Positions 4,931-6,619 of a DNA stretch of 6,619 bases are shown in pieces (position 1 is the stretch's first letter; the number at the start of each line of letters is the position of its first letter). Both the position numbers and the translations under genes were made by a program. The DNA is from Planctomycetaceae bacterium (lineage in GTDB: Bacteria > Planctomycetota > Planctomycetia > Planctomycetales > Planctomycetaceae), in NCBI GenBank assembly GCA_015487825.1, contig WFOZ01000868.1, positions 1-6,619 of the forward strand. Reading direction: 5' to 3'. Below the pieces are notes generated by a model. It ran no database searches. It was not told the DNA's origin and saw nothing but the letters and a program-made list of their open reading frames with translations.

Positions 4931-5229
4931 CCTAATATTGAGGCCATGAAATACTTAATTGACACCTTACATGCCTGTACTCTGCTAGAAAACTCATTTT
5001 CTATAAGTACAGAAGTGTCCGTAATGATAATCGTGTGAGCATTTCCAGTAGCTTGCCAATGAGTGCTTTTCCTTTCAACAACTTCCTCACAGGCACTAAG
5101 AAGTTCGTCGCATGATGCTAGGCAGCTTTGAACGTCCTGTTCCAAATACCAGCCAAGCACTTCATTTGGCGGCTGGAAATCAGCACGTGGATGTCCACGT
5201 GAATCGAGATGGAAATGACTTTTTTTCAT
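4897..5229 (-). CDS. Small YacL/UPF0231-like protein, function unknown
   Basis: The 110-residue cytoplasmic-looking protein starts MKKSHFHLDSRGHPRADFQP. Residues 22-80 (NEVLGWYLEQDVQSCLASCD ... HWQATGNAHTIIITDTSVLIENEF) follow the pattern I remember for Escherichia coli YacL (UPF0231, about 120 residues): a GHW-type segment, an acidic helix, W.R.G....T, and a strand ending in a polar turn. The C-terminal segment (SIKYFMASILGWKELIRS) would be the final helix. YacL itself has no established function. The gene starts 39 bases after the stop of the PQQ-like gene, has no clear ribosome binding site, and overlaps or abuts the next small gene, so the three could be cotranscribed. Sampled composition is about 37 % G+C against 47-48 % in the PQQ-like gene, hinting at a separate origin. 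Family call is moderate; it could be an unrelated small immunity-type protein. Confidence 0.7.
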   Translation of the reverse strand: MKKSHFHLDSRGHPRADFQPPNEVLGWYLEQDVQSCLASCDELLSACEEVVERKSTHWQATGNAHTIIITDTSVLIENEFSSRVQACKVSIKYFMASILGWKELIRSIPS

Positions 5230-5268
5230 TCTTGTACTCAGGCAAACCTGCTACTCCGCTCAAATATT

Positions 5269-6619
5269 TTATTCTGGTTTGAAGCAAAGCATCTGGCCGT
5301 TTTCGAGTGTCAGGTAAATATTTTTGTTCTGGTCAATAGCGGCTCCTCCTTTGACGGCGTTTGCGGGGAGGGGGATTTTCCAGACATCTTTGCCGTCTTT
5401 GATGTTGATGGCAACCAAAAATGGTTCGTCCGGTTTTTCGTCGGGATGCCCGGCTGCGAGCAGTTGATCTCCTGAAACGATGTAACTGGTGAATCGGCGA
5501 TTTTCTGTATCTTTCCAGATATCTTTGACTTTCGGTTTTCCTCGCCGCCAGGTAGCTGCAAATCGGGAGGCCTCTTTCGGGTTGCGTGGTTTGCCTTCCG
5601 GTTGCGGGGGTTGCAACGCGAGGTTGTTGAAACTGGAGCCATCGTAACTGGCGTCCAGGCAAAGCGTGTTGCCATCGGAGCAAGTGTATTCAATCGAAAG
5701 GTACTTGCCGTATTTCGGGTAGAACGGATAAAACGCGGTGCGATATTGCGAGGTGACCTGCACCCGTGGCTCGTTCATACATTGCAAACTTTGCAGGTCG
5801 TAACGTGCTTTTTCGTAGACGCCGCCTCCCAGAAATTGCAACTCTCCATCAACAATCGCAAGATTCCCCTGCACGCTGATGCCGTTGTTCGATTCTTTGG
5901 AAAGCTGCCCGGAAGAATCGTTGTACGCTTTCATTTTTCCGGTGACCGCATCGAGCGCGACAACGTACGTCCCATCGTAATGCGTGATCCCCGCGGCTGC
6001 GTAAACGGTTTCATCTTCAATGGCAACACCTCCTGCAACAGGCCAGCCGGAAACAAGTTTTCCGAATACGAGAATGCGATTCGTCTTCGGAGCCACGCGG
6101 TATTTCCATAACAACTTCCCGGTTTTGGCAGCGAAAGCGTAAACGCATCCATCGGAACAACCGACAAACAGACGATCCTTCGCAATCGAAGGAGAATAGT
6201 TGACCGCGCCTGCCGTGTATGATTTCCAAACCTGTTTGCCCTGAATGTTGAATGCGGTGACGACTCCATTACGATCAGCCGCGAAGACCAAGTTCCCGGC
6301 TGCGACTGGTGCGGTTGGGAGTTCTGATTGACAGACGTTGCTTTCCCACGCCAACTTTACTTTCGAGGGAAGTTCAATCTGCGTTTCATCATTGCGGGCG
6401 TTGGTCCCTCGATAAGTGAGCCAATCGTTTTTCTTAATCGGCAGCGGTTCGACATCGGTGATGTTTCCGTAGGTAATCAGGCCATCATGATAATTCATCG
6501 GCGGATGATGTTCCTGATCGCTTGCTGGAGCCAGACAGATGTTGCCATAAAGCGATAACTGACAGCCGCACATCCACGGTCCCCAGTAGAAGTGGCCATT
6601 GGAAATAAGCACGCCATCC
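5269..6619 (-). CDS. PQQ-type beta-propeller repeat protein (5' partial, runs off window)
   Basis: The frame is open to the window edge; the GTG at 6612 is preceded by in-frame codons for Gly and Asp, so the real start lies outside. At least 449 residues are present. Counting from that GTG: GHFYWGPWMCGCQLSLYGNI (7-26), a segment recalled from large planctomycete PQQ-like proteins, then propeller blades KVKLAWESN...VFAADRNGVVTAFNIQGKQV (about 84-128), LFVGCSDGCVYAFAAKTGKL (148-167), VYAAAGITHYDGTYVVALDA (203-222), and a closing blade with PFLVAINIKDGKDVWKIPLP and NIYLTLENGQMLCFKPE at the C-terminus. Blades of this type occur in BamB, quinoprotein dehydrogenases and many uncharacterised secreted proteins. 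Quinone binding cannot be judged here. It is likely exported, but the N-terminus is not visible. Two AT-rich small genes follow in the same orientation. Confidence 0.88.
   Translation of the reverse strand, partial: DGVLISNGHFYWGPWMCGCQLSLYGNICLAPASDQEHHPPMNYHDGLITYGNITDVEPLPIKKNDWLTYRGTNARNDETQIELPSKVKLAWESNVCQSELPTAPVAAGNLVFAADRNGVVTAFNIQGKQVWKSYTAGAVNYSPSIAKDRLFVGCSDGCVYAFAAKTGKLLWKYRVAPKTNRILVFGKLVSGWPVAGGVAIEDETVYAAAGITHYDGTYVVALDAVTGKMKAYNDSSGQLSKESNNGISVQGNLAIVDGELQFLGGGVYEKARYDLQSLQCMNEPRVQVTSQYRTAFYPFYPKYGKYLSIEYTCSDGNTLCLDASYDGSSFNNLALQPPQPEGKPRNPKEASRFAATWRRGKPKVKDIWKDTENRRFTSYIVSGDQLLAAGHPDEKPDEPFLVAINIKDGKDVWKIPLPANAVKGGAAIDQNKNIYLTLENGQMLCFKPE

Noticed and set aside
5602..6111. 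169-codon + strand ORF
   Set aside because: Antisense to the PQQ-like propeller gene, whose frame is open throughout and has clear blade motifs.

Overview
The window looks like a piece of a planctomycete (Planctomycetota) chromosome. Three lines of evidence support this: a BBP2-type beta-barrel porin with a Cys/Asp-rich N-terminal extension, an exported protein with the secretin/TonB-short-N-terminal-like (STN-like) domain that planctomycetes carry in many copies, and a large PQQ-type beta-propeller protein with a GPWMCGCQLSLYG segment. Several genes also lack a clear Shine-Dalgarno sequence. These assignments come from recognising families by eye; no database search was run. Base composition is roughly 47-50 % G+C, falling to roughly 28-37 % in sampled 60-base lines between about 4430 and 5230.

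Layout. (1) At 1-969 on the + strand is the 3' part of an exported STN-like protein ending in a 34-residue D/E/R tail encoded by tandem 9-bp and 6-bp repeats. (2) Convergent to it on the - strand is a LUD-domain (LutC-type) gene at 1191-1790. Its stop overlaps by four bases the ATG of a tiny lipoprotein-like reading frame (1036-1194) that is interrupted by an in-frame TGA. A 14-bp-stem hairpin at 1008-1045 separates the convergent units. (3) The 1791-2242 gap has no gene but holds inverted repeats, a perfect 16-bp palindrome and a textbook intrinsic terminator for the next gene. (4) At 2243-3547 on the - strand is a complete porin with a good ribosome binding site, a plausible promoter and two inverted repeats around that promoter. 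(5) The 3548-4429 region is largely non-coding and contains a REP-like palindrome headed by GTAG (4098-4124), a second GTAG-headed hairpin (4211-4241) and a doubtful small lipobox ORF. (6) At 4430-5229 on the - strand are two small AT-rich genes: one resembles the YacL/UPF0231 family, and the other is a short protein whose start recalls the GyrB-type GHKL ATPase motif but lacks its catalytic boxes. (7) From 5269 to the window edge on the - strand is the C-terminal part of the PQQ-like propeller protein.

The genes do not form one pathway. The likely envelope proteins (STN-like protein, porin, PQQ-like protein) are typical planctomycete chromosome content. The LUD gene would normally work with LutA and LutB, which are not here. 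The AT-rich small-gene pair beside a repeat-rich non-coding stretch is the best candidate for an acquired accessory cassette, but its function cannot be stated from sequence alone. I did not find a clearly new multi-gene system. The most unusual items are the Cys-rich porin extension, the GyrB-like mini-protein with its YacL-like partner, and the broken lipoprotein frame coupled to the LUD gene.
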